This document shows positions 5,860 through 5,893 of a stretch of DNA of 5,893 nucleotides, piece by piece (within the stretch, counting starts at the first letter, position 1; each line of letters opens with the position of its first letter). The stretch lies in the NCBI GenBank assembly GCA_948468325.1, contig CAOKHR010000162.1:1-5893 (forward strand). The letters run 5' to 3'. Source of the DNA: an uncultured Lachnospiraceae bacterium (lineage in GTDB: Bacteria; Bacillota; Clostridia; Lachnospirales; Lachnospiraceae). The notes under the pieces are model-generated. The model saw nothing but the letters and a program-made list of their open reading frames with translations. It searched no databases and was not told the DNA's origin. A program made the position numbers and the translations under genes.

Positions 5860-5893
5860 GGTTTATATAAAACTTTACAGTCATATTTTTTTT

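Noticed and set aside
5780..5884. Longer TypA start at the ATG at 5884 (35 extra residues)
   Set aside because: The extension overlaps the predicted promoter and 5' hairpin, has no family resemblance, and a good ribosome site sits just before the ATG at 5779.

Overview
The window looks like chromosomal DNA from a low-to-moderate GC Firmicute, most plausibly a gut Lachnospiraceae-type clostridium. This is an inference from the style of the NifS/NifU pair and of the TypA protein, from strong GGAGG-type ribosome sites and from the AT-rich spacers; no 16S or other taxonomic marker is present.

Layout. (1) Positions 1-1179 hold the end of a housekeeping iron-sulfur assembly operon: the C-terminal two thirds of a NifS/IscS-type cysteine desulfurase (its start lies before the window), then 11 bases later a complete NifU/IscU-type scaffold. 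A structured intrinsic terminator closes the operon at about 1224-1280. (2) Positions 1281-1463 are a very AT-rich spacer carrying a near-consensus sigma-A promoter (TTGACT, 17 bases, TATGAT) and a strong ribosome site. (3) Positions 1464-3888 are an accessory block for secreted proteins. It begins with a broken gene: an intact signal peptide runs into a TGA after 32 codons, and in the next frame lies the catalytic-serine end of a subtilisin-like (S8) protease followed by a His/Asp-rich C-terminal domain that resembles zinc-dependent phospholipase C / P1-nuclease proteins. The protease Asp and His regions are absent, so I read this as an internal deletion that also changed frame. A complete secreted leucine-rich-repeat protein with a C-terminal Ig-like domain follows 36 bases later, probably in the same transcript. 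(4) A hairpin at 3909-3939 can terminate both this operon and the convergent gene. (5) Positions 3950-5779 on the minus strand hold a complete typA (bipA) translational GTPase gene with its own promoter and a perfect hairpin close to its predicted mRNA 5' end.

The iron-sulfur genes and typA are conserved core genes. The block between them is AT-richer, encodes exported proteins and contains a decayed gene, which suggests a strain-variable surface or secretion locus placed between core genes. The most unusual content is the subtilase plus putative metal-dependent hydrolase architecture, its decay by internal deletion, and the intact promoter that still serves the LRR gene. I see no tRNA, rRNA, CRISPR array, insertion sequence or attachment site.
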